Below are positions 37,153 to 45,327 of a DNA stretch of 56,678 nucleotides, piece after piece. Under the pieces are notes generated by a model. That model saw nothing but the letters and a program-made list of their open reading frames with translations, was not told the origin of the DNA and made no database searches. A program made the translations under genes and the position numbers. This DNA comes from an uncultured Collinsella sp. (GTDB lineage: Bacteria; Actinomycetota; Coriobacteriia; Coriobacteriales; Coriobacteriaceae). The DNA is taken from positions 1 to 56,678 of the forward strand of contig UQIV01000016.1 of assembly GCA_900541205.1 (NCBI GenBank), read 5' to 3'. Each line of letters begins with the position of its first letter. Within the stretch, counting starts at the first letter, position 1.

Positions 37153-38535
37153 ATGATCATTACTCTGTGTGGTGGCGGATCCACCTTTACCCCCGGCATC
37201 GTCAAGTCCATCGCCCTGCGCAAGGACGAGCTCGACGTTGACGAGATTCGTCTGTACGACATCAACGAGGAGCGCCAGCGCAAGATCGGCGTGCTCGTGG
37301 ACTGGATTTTGCACGAGGACCTCGGCCTGGACATCAAGCTCACGGTGACCACCGACAAAAAGACGGCTTTTACCGACGCGAGCTTCGTGTTTGCCCAGAT
37401 GCGCGTGGGCGGCTACGCCATGCGCGAGCAGGACGAGAAGATTCCGCTGCGTCACGGCTGCGTGGGTCAGGAGACTTGCGGTTGCGGCGGCCTTGCCTAC
37501 GGCATGCGCACTATCTTCCCCATGGTCGAGCTGATCGATGACGTTGAGAAGTACGCTAAGAAGGATTACTGGATTCTCAACTACTCCAACCCTGCCGCTA
37601 TCGTCTCCGAGGGCTGCCGTGTGCTGCGTCCCAACGCTCGTATCATCAACATCTGCGACATGCCGATCGCGATTATCGACGTGGTTTGCGCCGCGCTCGA
37701 TATCGACAAGAAGGATGTCGAGTACGATTACTTTGGCCTCAACCACTTTGGTTGGTTCACCTCGATCCGCCACAAGGGCGAGGAGGTGCTCCCGCAGCTG
37801 CGCGAGTACATCAAGGAGCACGAGATTCTGCTGCCCGATTCGTACCTCAAGGGCATGGGCTCGCTCATGGCAAAGAAGCCCGAGGAGGCCACCGACGAGC
37901 ACCCCGAGCAGAACCGCCACACCAAGGGCAGCTGGTACTACGTCTGGAAGGGCGAGTACGAGATCATGGAGTGCTTCCCGGAGTATCTGCCCAACACGTA
38001 TCTGAACTACTACCTGCAGCAGAAGGAGTTCGTCGAGCATTCCAACCCCGAGCGCACCCGTGCTAACGAGGTCGAGGAGACGCGCGAGAAGAACCTCTTC
38101 GACGGCATCGACCATTACGAGAAGACGGGCGAGATCGACGAGAGCACGTTCTATGCGGGCAGCCACGGCGACTGGATTGCCGATCTGGCCATCGCTCTGA
38201 AGAACGACACCAAGCAGCGCTTCCTGGTCATTTGCGAGAACAAGGGCGCTATCCCCAACATGCCCTACGACGCTATGGTCGAGTTGCCTGCCTACATTGG
38301 CAAGAACGGCCCCGAGGTCATCAGCCGTGACAACATTCCTCTGTTCCAGCAGGGCCTCATGATGCAGCAGCTGAACTCCGAGAAGCTCGTGGTCGAGGCT
38401 ACGATCGAGGGTTCGTACGAGAAGGCGCTCAAGGCCTTTACGCTCAACAAGACCGTGCCGTCGATGAAGGTCGCCAAGGAGGTTCTCGACGACATGATTG
38501 AGGCCAACAAGGGTTACTGGCCCGAGCTTAAGTAA
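37153..38535 (+). CDS. 6-phospho-alpha-glucosidase, GH4 family
   Basis: This 460-residue enzyme of family GH4 hydrolyses phosphorylated alpha-glucosides with NAD+ and Mn2+. It begins with the nucleotide loop ITLCGGGSTFTPGIV. Further on are ILNYSNPAAIVSE, the motif INICDMPIAI that marks the alpha-glucoside group (metal-binding Cys), and FGLNHFGWFTSI with the metal His. Length matches the family. It is coupled to the EIICB gene (stop to start 3 bases). Confidence 0.93.
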   Translation: MIITLCGGGSTFTPGIVKSIALRKDELDVDEIRLYDINEERQRKIGVLVDWILHEDLGLDIKLTVTTDKKTAFTDASFVFAQMRVGGYAMREQDEKIPLRHGCVGQETCGCGGLAYGMRTIFPMVELIDDVEKYAKKDYWILNYSNPAAIVSEGCRVLRPNARIINICDMPIAIIDVVCAALDIDKKDVEYDYFGLNHFGWFTSIRHKGEEVLPQLREYIKEHEILLPDSYLKGMGSLMAKKPEEATDEHPEQNRHTKGSWYYVWKGEYEIMECFPEYLPNTYLNYYLQQKEFVEHSNPERTRANEVEETREKNLFDGIDHYEKTGEIDESTFYAGSHGDWIADLAIALKNDTKQRFLVICENKGAIPNMPYDAMVELPAYIGKNGPEVISRDNIPLFQQGLMMQQLNSEKLVVEATIEGSYEKALKAFTLNKTVPSMKVAKEVLDDMIEANKGYWPELK

Positions 38536-38567
38536 AAGCAACAGGGTCGCTGGCCGCATACCTAGAG

Positions 38568-38605
38568 CAATGCCCCGTCCACGTGATTGCGTGGACGGGG
38601 CATTG
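38568..38605. terminator. Terminator after the alpha-glucoside cluster
   Basis: A 16-base arm starting CAATGCCCCGTCC pairs perfectly with its complement around 6 bases. The T-run after it is short. Confidence 0.8.
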
Positions 38606-38607
38606 TC

Positions 38608-38631
38608 ATTTGGTAACGCGTTTTACCAAAT
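38608..38631. promoter_or_regulatory. Candidate operator before the hydrogenase operon
   Basis: ATTTGGTAA and TTACCAAAT are exact complements around CGCGTT. The length and symmetry suit a dimeric repressor. It lies about 160 bases before the first gene of the operon. Confidence 0.5.
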
Positions 38632-38706
38632 ATGGCATTTATCTGCGGTAATGTTCTATTTCACCGCTGAGGGTGACATTTCATGCCTCCTGCCGAACTG
38701 CGTGGA

Positions 38707-38726
38707 GACCTAACAACTTTTTAGGT
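38707..38726. promoter_or_regulatory. Small inverted repeat in the hydrogenase operon leader
   Basis: GACCTAA and TTAGGTC are 7-base complements around 6 bases. It could be a second operator or a leader hairpin. Confidence 0.35.
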
Positions 38727-38791
38727 CAGTGTTGTGCGTGTAGCAATTTCGCCCGGCCTCGCCTCCGGGCTGCCATGTGAGAGGGGATCTT

Positions 38792-40624
38792 ATGGCTCGA
38801 CTGCATGTAATGGAACGCAGCCACGCCCAAGCCGTCATGGACGACCTGCACGATGCACTCGGACGCCGTTTGGCGGTGAGTTCGCTCGCCCCGTGTCCCG
38901 TTGAGTTTACGGCAGCGCTCGTCAACCTGTGCTCCACCCAGAGCTGCGGCAAGTGTACGCCCTGCCGCGTGGGCCTGAGCGCGCTGAGCGATCTGCTCGC
39001 CGATGTGCTCGAGGGCCGCGCCGATGAGTCCACGCTCAACCTGATTGAGCGCACGGCCCGCACCATCTACCTTTCGAGCGACTGCGCCATCGGCTACGAG
39101 GCCGGCGCCATGGCGCTCACGGCCATTCGCGGCTTCCGCGACGACTTTGAGCACCACATCCGCGAGCACTCCTGCGGTTTTGACCGCGAGGCCCGCGTCC
39201 CGTGCGTCTCGGGCTGCCCGGCGCACGTCGACATTCCCGGGTACATTTCGCTCGTCGAGGCCGGCCGCTATGCCGACGCCGTCAAGGTCATCCGCAAGAA
39301 CAACCCGCTGCCGCTCGTCTGCGGCCTGGTGTGCGAGCATCCCTGCGAGATGCACTGCCGCCGCGGCATGGTCGATGACCCCATGAACATTCTCGCCCTC
39401 AAGCGTTTTGCCGTTGAGCACAGTGACCTCAACGACCACAAGCCGCATGTAGTGGACAACACCGGTAAGCGCGTCGCCGTGATCGGCGGCGGCCCGGCCG
39501 GCCTTTCCTGTGCCTACTACCTAGCCGTGATGGGCCACAAGGTGACCATCTTTGAGCAGCGTCACCACTTGGGCGGCATGCTGCGCTACGGCATCCCCAG
39601 CTACCGCCTGCCGCGCGAGCGCCTGCAGGCCGAGATCGACTGGATCTTGAGCGCCGGCATCGACGTGGAGCTCGACCACTCCGTGAGCGGCGAGGAGCTC
39701 GCCCGCCTGCGCGACGAGTTCGATGCCGTCTACCTGGCCATCGGTGCCCACAGTGACAAGAAGCTCGGCCTTCCGGGCGAAGAGGCGCCCGGCGTTGAGT
39801 CGGCCGTCAAGATGCTGCGCGCCATCGGTGATGACGAGCTGCCCGACCTGAGCGGCCAGCGCGTGTGCGTCATCGGCGGCGGCAACGTTGCCATGGACGT
39901 GGCTCGCTCTGCCGTGCGCTGCGGAGCCGACAAGGTGAGCATCGTCTACCGCCGCCGCATCTGCGATATGACGGCTCAGGACGCTGAGATTGCCGGTGCC
40001 CAGGCCGAGGGCTGTGAGGTGCTGGAGCTGACGGCTCCGCTCGCTATCGAGACGGGCGAGGACGGTCGCGTGAACGGCCTGCGCGTGCAGCCGCAGATTA
40101 TCGGTGAGCCCCGCCGCGGTCGTCCGGCTCCGCGTGCCGCCGCCACGCCCGAGCGCGTCATCCCCTGCGAGCGCGTGTTCGTCGCCATCGGCCAGGACAT
40201 CGATTCTAAGCCGTTTGAGGAGATGGGCATTGCCTGCAAGTGGGGCTGCATCGTCACCGATTCGGACGGCGCCGTGCCCAACTTCGATGGCCTCTTTAGC
40301 GGCGGCGACTGCCAGACCGGCCCCGCCACCGTCATCCGCGCTATCAATGCCGGCCGCGTGGCTTCGGCAAACATCGACCACTACCTGGGCTTCGACCACA
40401 AGATCAAGCTCGAGGTCGAGCTGCCGACCGTTCAGTTTAAGGGCAAGCATGAGTGCGGACGCTGCGAGCTTGGCGAGCGCGAGGCCGGCGAGCGCATTCA
40501 CGATTGGAATCTGGTTGAGCAGGGTCTCACCGAGCAGGAGGCACGCCAGGAGGCGAGCCGCTGCCTGCGTTGCGATCACTTTGGCTTTGGCGCGTTCCGC
40601 GGAGGGAGGAACCTGGAATGGTAG
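38792..40624 (+). CDS. NuoF/GltD-like Fe-S flavoprotein, electron partner of the hydrogenase
   Basis: This 610-residue oxidoreductase has an N-terminal part like the C-terminal 4Fe-4S end of NuoF (SCGKCTPCRVGLSALSDLL, then CAIGYEAGAMALTAI). A GltD-like segment with cysteines (CPAHVDIPGY, CGLVCEHPCEMHCRRG), an FAD site (VAVIGGGPAGLSCAYYLA) and an NAD(P)H site (VCVIGGGNVAMDVARSA) follow. The end has CGRCELGE and CLRCDHFGF. It lacks the FMN and NADH part of a real NuoF. Most likely it passes electrons between NAD(P)H and the hydrogenase, whose start overlaps its stop. The ATG follows AGAGGGG. Confidence 0.85.
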   Translation: MARLHVMERSHAQAVMDDLHDALGRRLAVSSLAPCPVEFTAALVNLCSTQSCGKCTPCRVGLSALSDLLADVLEGRADESTLNLIERTARTIYLSSDCAIGYEAGAMALTAIRGFRDDFEHHIREHSCGFDREARVPCVSGCPAHVDIPGYISLVEAGRYADAVKVIRKNNPLPLVCGLVCEHPCEMHCRRGMVDDPMNILALKRFAVEHSDLNDHKPHVVDNTGKRVAVIGGGPAGLSCAYYLAVMGHKVTIFEQRHHLGGMLRYGIPSYRLPRERLQAEIDWILSAGIDVELDHSVSGEELARLRDEFDAVYLAIGAHSDKKLGLPGEEAPGVESAVKMLRAIGDDELPDLSGQRVCVIGGGNVAMDVARSAVRCGADKVSIVYRRRICDMTAQDAEIAGAQAEGCEVLELTAPLAIETGEDGRVNGLRVQPQIIGEPRRGRPAPRAAATPERVIPCERVFVAIGQDIDSKPFEEMGIACKWGCIVTDSDGAVPNFDGLFSGGDCQTGPATVIRAINAGRVASANIDHYLGFDHKIKLEVELPTVQFKGKHECGRCELGEREAGERIHDWNLVEQGLTEQEARQEASRCLRCDHFGFGAFRGGRNLEW

Positions 40625-42429
40625 AGCCCAACAAAACCACCGTCAGCGACAACACCGAAAACGGAGCGCATAACATGGTCAAGCTCACTATCGATAATTG
40701 CGAGGTCGTGGTTCCCGAGCACACCACGATCCTGGACGCAGCCAGGTCCGTCGGCATTCAGATTCCCACCCTGTGCTATCTGCGCGATCTAAACGAGATC
40801 GGCGGCTGCCGCGTGTGCGTGGTCGAGGTTGAGGGCTGCGACCAGCTGGTTGCCGCCTGCAACAACTACGTGCTCGACGGCATGGTGGTCCACACCAACA
40901 GCCCCAAGGCGCGCGAGGCCCGTCGCACCAACGTGCAGCTGCTGCTGTCCCAGCACGATTCGCAGTGCACGAGCTGCGTGCGCAGCGGCAACTGCAACCT
41001 GCAGACCATCGCCAACGACCTGGGCATTTTCTATCTGCCGTATCAAAGGCATTTGGCGGGCGAGGGCTGGGACTTCGATTTTCCCATCATCCGCGAAAAC
41101 GACAAGTGCATTAAATGTATGCGCTGCATCAAGGTGTGCGAGAGTGTGCAGGGCTTAGGGATTTGGGACCTGACCAACCGCGCCACGCATACCGCCGTGG
41201 GCACCCGCGGGCGTGCGCCGATCGGCAAGACCGATTGCGTCGCGTGCGGTCAGTGCATCACGCATTGCCCGACGGGCGCACTGCGCGAGCGCGACGACAC
41301 CGAGACCGTGTTCGATGCTCTCGCCGATCCCGACAAGATCGTGCTGGTGCAGATCGCGCCGGCTGTGCGTAGCGCTTGGGGCGAGGAACTCGGCATTCCG
41401 CGCGAGGAGGCTACCGTCGAGCGCCTGGCTTGCGCGCTGCGCCGCGTGGGCTTTGAGTACGTGTTCGACACCGACTTCTCGGCCGACCTCACCATTATGG
41501 AGGAGGGCTCCGAGCTGCTCGAGCGCCTGGGTGCCGCCGCTAAGGGTGAGGACGATAGCCGCGGCTGGCCCATGTTTACGAGCTGCTGCCCGGGCTGGGT
41601 GCGCTTTGTGAAGGCGCGCTATCCGGAGTTTGTCGACAGCCTGTCCACGTCCAAGTCGCCGCAGCAGATGTTCGGCGCCATCGCCAAGACCTACCACGCC
41701 AAGGTGCTGGGCGTGGAGCCCGAGCGACTGTTCGTGGTGTCCGTTATGCCGTGCACGGCCAAGAAGGCCGAGTGCGCGCTGCCGAGCATGGTGGGCGAGG
41801 GCGGCGCACCCGATGTGGACGTTGCGCTGACGGTGCGCGAGATGGTGCGCATGATCCGCGCGAGCCACGTGAGCGTGGACACGCTGGTTGAGGAGCCGCT
41901 CGATACGCCGCTGGGCTTTGGCACAGGCGCGGGTGTGATCTTTGGCGCCACGGGCGGCGTGATGGAGGCCGCCGTGCGCTCGGCCTATTACCTGGTGACG
42001 GGCAAGAACCCCGACGCCGATTTCTTTACCGACGTGCGCGGCCTGGACGGCTGGAAGGAGGCCGTGGCCGATATCGATGGCACCAAGGTGCGCGTCGCCG
42101 TGGCGCACGGGCTGGGCAACGCCGCCTGCCTACTCGATGCGATTCGCGACGGCCGTGTGAGCTATGACTTCGTCGAGGTTATGGCATGCCCGGGCGGCTG
42201 CGTCGGTGGCGGCGGTCAGCCCATCCACGACGGCTGTGAGCTGGCGGCCAAGCGCGGCCAGGTGCTGTGGGGTCTGGATGCCGCTGCGGACATTCGTTTC
42301 TCGCACGAGAATCCCGATGTCCAGGCGTGCTACCGCGAGTTCCTGGGCGAGCCGCTCTCGCCGCTGGCCGAGGAGCTGCTGCATACCGACCATCACGCAT
42401 GGACGATGCCCAACGAGGGGACGTGCTAG
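40618..42429 (+). CDS. [FeFe] hydrogenase, group A, large modular type
   Basis: This 603-residue enzyme makes or uses H2. In order there are a 2Fe-2S domain (CYLRDLNEIGGCRVC), the His/Cys cluster (HDSQCTSCVRSGNC), two 4Fe-4S clusters (CIKCMRCIKVC, CVACGQCITHCPTG) and the H-cluster domain. All three signatures are intact: FTSCCPGWV, MPCTAKKAEC and MACPGGCVGGGGQP. The start at 40618 overlaps the previous stop (ATGGTAG) with GGAGGGAGGA upstream; an ATG at 40675 would drop 19 residues that are not conserved. Maturases HydE/F/G are not in this window. Confidence 0.95.
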   Translation: MVEPNKTTVSDNTENGAHNMVKLTIDNCEVVVPEHTTILDAARSVGIQIPTLCYLRDLNEIGGCRVCVVEVEGCDQLVAACNNYVLDGMVVHTNSPKAREARRTNVQLLLSQHDSQCTSCVRSGNCNLQTIANDLGIFYLPYQRHLAGEGWDFDFPIIRENDKCIKCMRCIKVCESVQGLGIWDLTNRATHTAVGTRGRAPIGKTDCVACGQCITHCPTGALRERDDTETVFDALADPDKIVLVQIAPAVRSAWGEELGIPREEATVERLACALRRVGFEYVFDTDFSADLTIMEEGSELLERLGAAAKGEDDSRGWPMFTSCCPGWVRFVKARYPEFVDSLSTSKSPQQMFGAIAKTYHAKVLGVEPERLFVVSVMPCTAKKAECALPSMVGEGGAPDVDVALTVREMVRMIRASHVSVDTLVEEPLDTPLGFGTGAGVIFGATGGVMEAAVRSAYYLVTGKNPDADFFTDVRGLDGWKEAVADIDGTKVRVAVAHGLGNAACLLDAIRDGRVSYDFVEVMACPGGCVGGGGQPIHDGCELAAKRGQVLWGLDAAADIRFSHENPDVQACYREFLGEPLSPLAEELLHTDHHAWTMPNEGTC

Positions 42430-42431
42430 CG

Positions 42432-43487
42432 ATGCGTACGTTTGATTTTGAGATGTCGCGCCGGGGGTTTGCCTCGGCGCTCGCCGCGGGCGCCCTGTCG
42501 CTTGCGCTCGCGGGCTGTGGCGGCGGGGCTGCCGGTGCCGGGTCCGCCGCGGGCTCGGCTGCCACGGACGGCGCCGGTGCTGCTGCAGAGCCGGTCGAGG
42601 TGCACGTCGCCTCGCTCAAGGGGCCGACCTCGATTGGTCTGGTGCAGTTTATGGACCGGGCGGCCGATGGCGAGACGGACAATGAGTTTGACTTTGCGAT
42701 GAATACTGCCGCCGATGAGATTGTGCCCAAGGTCATTCAGGGCGATATCGACATTGCCCTGGTACCCGCCAACGTGGCGAGCGTACTCTACAACAAGACC
42801 GAGGGCGCGGTGCAGGTCATCGACATCAACACGCTGGGTGTGCTGAACGTTGTGACGGGCGACGCGAATGTGGCCTCGTTTGGCGATCTGGCGGGTCGCA
42901 CCGTCTACATGACGGGCAAGGGCACCACGCCAGAGTACGTCATGAACTTCCTGCTGGAGCGCGCGGGCCTGACCGGCCAGGTGACGCTCGAGTTTAAGAG
43001 CGAGCCCACCGAGGTGCTGTCGGCCCTGCTTGCCGACCCGACTGCCGTGGGCGTGCTACCTGAGCCGTTCAAGACGGCGGCCATCGCCAAGAGCGAGGGC
43101 AAGCTGTCGGCACCGGTGAGCCTGACCGATGTGTGGGACGAGCTGGCAGGAGACACGGGCTCGCGCCTGCTGACGGGCGTGACCGTGGTGCGCCGCGCGT
43201 TTGCCGAGGAACATCCCGAGGCCGTGGCGGAGTTCTTGAGCTGCCATGCGGCGAGCGTGAAGGCCGTCAATGCGGCGCCGGCGGACTGGGCTCAGGCCGT
43301 GGTCGATGCAGGCATCGTGGATAACGCCACGATTGCCGAAAAGGCGATTCCCGGGTGCATGCTCGTGTGTCAGACGGGGAAGGATATGAAGGCCGCGCTC
43401 GGTGGGTACCTGCAGGTGCTGGCCGATGCGGACCCGAGCGCCGTGGGCGGCAAGCTCCCGGCTAACGATTTCTACTACATGGAGTAG
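42432..43487 (+). CDS. ABC transporter substrate-binding lipoprotein (NMT1/SsuA-like)
   Basis: This 351-residue binding protein has an export signal with a twin-arginine start (MSRRGF) and a lipobox (LALAGC), so it would be a membrane-anchored lipoprotein. The mature part resembles the NMT1/SsuA class that binds thiamine precursors, sulfonates or similar small ligands: HVASLKGPTSIGLVQFMDRA, GDIDIALVPANVASVLY and GVLPEPFKTAAIAKSEGK. The ligand cannot be told. It starts 2 bases after the hydrogenase stop, and the transporter gene follows after 3 bases, so all four genes form one operon. Confidence 0.88.
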   Translation: MRTFDFEMSRRGFASALAAGALSLALAGCGGGAAGAGSAAGSAATDGAGAAAEPVEVHVASLKGPTSIGLVQFMDRAADGETDNEFDFAMNTAADEIVPKVIQGDIDIALVPANVASVLYNKTEGAVQVIDINTLGVLNVVTGDANVASFGDLAGRTVYMTGKGTTPEYVMNFLLERAGLTGQVTLEFKSEPTEVLSALLADPTAVGVLPEPFKTAAIAKSEGKLSAPVSLTDVWDELAGDTGSRLLTGVTVVRRAFAEEHPEAVAEFLSCHAASVKAVNAAPADWAQAVVDAGIVDNATIAEKAIPGCMLVCQTGKDMKAALGGYLQVLADADPSAVGGKLPANDFYYME

Positions 43488-43490
43488 CCC

Positions 43491-44867
43491 GTGCGTGCGT
43501 TTGCTCGACAAATGATAGAGCGTATGAAGGCGGTGGCGGCAGCAGGTGCCGTTGCCGCCTTTTGGCTTGCCGCGTGGGTCTTCGCGGCGGCGCTGGTGGC
43601 GCAGCCGCTGATCTTGCCGGGGCCGGGTGCTGTTGCCTTGGCGCTGCTGCGCCTGGTGTGCGATGGCGGTACCTGGGCGATTTTGGTGGGCTCGGGCGCG
43701 CGGATACTGGGCGGGCTGGCGCTTGCCGCGGTGTGTGGTGGCGCGCTTGCCGGGATTTCATCACGGTCGCGGGCGTTCGCGCACCTGGTGGCTCCGGTGC
43801 TGTCGTTTGTAAAGGCGACACCGGTCGCCTGCGTGGTGGTCCTGCTGCTCATTTGGCTGGGATCGGAGCGCGTGAGCATCGCGGCGGTCTTTTTGATGGC
43901 GCTGCCGGGCGTATATTTCTCGCTGTTCGAGGGCTTGGCACAAGTGGATAAGCCGCTGGAGCAGATGTTTCGTCTGCATGGCGTGCGGGGTTGGCGTCTG
44001 TTTTGCGCCCATACCTGGCGCGAGGTCCTGCCGTTTGTGCTTTCGTGTGCCCGGGCCGTGATCGGCATGAGCTGGAAGGCCGGCGTGGCGGCGGAGTTGA
44101 TCGGCATGGCGGCGGGCACCGTGGGCGAGCGCATCTATCAGGCGAAGCTGCTCATCGAGACGGCTGACCTGCTGGCGTGGACCGTGCTGGTCGTTGCCGC
44201 CTCGTGGGCGTGTGAGCGCGTGCTGGTGTGGCTGCTGCGGGTTTCAGGACCCGTGGCGTGGCGCGCGGCCGTGCGGGCGCATGGGCATGGACTGCGCGGG
44301 CGTGCGGGGGCTGCGAGCGATGGCGCTGCAGCGGAGCTTGCGCTTGCCGTGGGCGATCGCGCGCCCTGGGCGCCGGCGCTGGATGGTCTGGTGCTCAACG
44401 TACCCGCCGGTGGGCGCACCTGCGTGATGGGCGCCTCGGGTGTGGGCAAGTCGACGTTGCTTGCGCTGGCTGCGGGGGAATGCGCGCCGTGTTCCATGGT
44501 GTTTCAGGATGTGCGCCTAGTCGAGGATGCTTCTGCCCTGGATAACGTGCTGGTGTGCGCCGATGCATGCGTGGACGCCTCGAGCGCTGCGGCCCTGCTG
44601 CGCCTGCTGGTGCCGGGGGTCGATGCTCATGCCCGCGTAGCCGAGCTTTCGGGCGGGCAGCGCCGTCGCGTCGAGATTGCCCGAGCCCTGCTGTGCCCAG
44701 GAGACGCGGTGATTCTGGACGAGCCCTTTACCGGTCTAGATACCGCTGCGCGCGACGCATGCGCCGAGGTCGTGCTCGACCTGCTCGATGGCCGCATGCT
44801 CCTGCTTGCCACGCACGATGTCGCCGACGCTCAGGCCCTCGATATCTCGGACATCATCACGCTCTAA
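43491..44867 (+). CDS. Fused ABC importer: permease plus ATPase in one chain
   Basis: This 458-residue protein joins two parts that are normally separate subunits. Residues 1-260 are an SsuC/TauC-type permease with about six membrane helices and the coupling loop EQMFRLHGVRGWRLFCAHTW. Residues 280-458 are an ABC ATPase with Walker A MGASGVGKST, signature ELSGGQRRRVEIA, Walker B AVILDEPFTGLD and the switch His in LLLATHDVADA. The ATPase is short and its Q-loop region reduced (CSMVFQDVRL). The start is GTG, with GGAG in the end of the previous gene. It would work with the lipoprotein upstream. Confidence 0.88.
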   Translation: MRAFARQMIERMKAVAAAGAVAAFWLAAWVFAAALVAQPLILPGPGAVALALLRLVCDGGTWAILVGSGARILGGLALAAVCGGALAGISSRSRAFAHLVAPVLSFVKATPVACVVVLLLIWLGSERVSIAAVFLMALPGVYFSLFEGLAQVDKPLEQMFRLHGVRGWRLFCAHTWREVLPFVLSCARAVIGMSWKAGVAAELIGMAAGTVGERIYQAKLLIETADLLAWTVLVVAASWACERVLVWLLRVSGPVAWRAAVRAHGHGLRGRAGAASDGAAAELALAVGDRAPWAPALDGLVLNVPAGGRTCVMGASGVGKSTLLALAAGECAPCSMVFQDVRLVEDASALDNVLVCADACVDASSAAALLRLLVPGVDAHARVAELSGGQRRRVEIARALLCPGDAVILDEPFTGLDTAARDACAEVVLDLLDGRMLLLATHDVADAQALDISDIITL

Positions 44868-44887
44868 ATACTTACTCAGCAACAAAA

Positions 44888-44917
44888 TGATTCGTTTTCC
44901 TCCGTCCCAATGGGGTC
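44888..44917. repeat. Half copy of the repeat at 2370-2454
   Basis: Twenty-one bases, TGATTCGTTTTCC through CCGTCCC, match 2424-2444 exactly, then GGGGTC follows in place of the full arm. The left arm is absent. Confidence 0.75.
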
Positions 44918-44923
44918 GGGTGT

Positions 44924-44968
44924 GGTATTCTATCTGCGGGGTAATACTTAGAATTACCAAGTAATACC
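44924..44968. promoter_or_regulatory. Nested palindromes before the RelB-like gene
   Basis: GGTATT (44924-44929) pairs with AATACC (44963-44968), and inside them GGTAAT (44940-44945) with ATTACC (44953-44958). Antitoxins of the RelB type bind such repeats before their own gene to repress it. Confidence 0.5.
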
Positions 44969-45082
44969 AACGCCGCAGAAACAAACTCCGGATGCGGGCC
45001 AATCGGGTTGCCTTCACAGCCCGTCGCCCAGCCGCGTGGCCCGCATCTATCCGCACTACCGTCGTTTCAAAAAGGAAGCGCC

Positions 45083-45304
45083 ATGGCAGAACACATGACC
45101 CCCGTAGTCGCGAAGGTCTTGCCTGAGGAGAAGGCAGCCTTCGCGGCGGCAACTCAGCTCGTGGGCACCACGCCGTCCAACGCCATCCGCATGTTCATCG
45201 CCGCCTTCAATCGCTGCGGCACCTTCCCGTTCGACATCTCGCCCAACGGGGCCTTTGGTAAAGACTGTCCCCAACAACTAGTCGTTAAAGAACGTCCCCA
45301 ATGA
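45083..45304 (+). CDS. RelB/DinJ-family antitoxin, orphan
   Basis: This 73-residue protein matches the N-terminal DNA-binding part of RelB/DinJ antitoxins: VVAKVLPEEKAAFAAATQLV, then GTTPSNAIRMFIAAFNRCG and FPFDI. The C-terminal part of a normal antitoxin, which neutralises the toxin, is missing. The last residues (PQQLVVKERPQ) are encoded by a dispersed repeat. No toxin gene follows; a membrane protease gene does. The ATG has AAGGAAG upstream. Confidence 0.75.
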   Translation: MAEHMTPVVAKVLPEEKAAFAAATQLVGTTPSNAIRMFIAAFNRCGTFPFDISPNGAFGKDCPQQLVVKERPQ

Positions 45305-45313
45305 CTAGTCGTC
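45267..45313. repeat. Tandem GTCCCCAA-ACTAGTC repeat
   Basis: GTCCCCAACAACTAGTC (45267-45283) is followed by GTCCCCAATGACTAGTC (45294-45310). The joining bases and second unit match the repeat after gltD at 18143-18177. It codes for the end of the antitoxin and overlaps an upstream in-frame ATG of the next gene. Confidence 0.8.
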
Positions 45314-45327
45314 GGGATGGGGCCGGC

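Noticed and set aside
35473..38559. A 1028-residue open frame opposite the PTS and GH4 genes
   Set aside because: It is an antisense shadow produced by GC-rich codons. The plus-strand genes have clear family motifs and ribosome binding sites; the antisense product is His/Asp/Val-rich with no recognisable domain.
42267..42431. Longer start for the binding lipoprotein
   Set aside because: The extra 55 residues overlap the hydrogenase end and would place the signal peptide inside the chain; the start at 42432 gives a normal signal peptide and lipobox.
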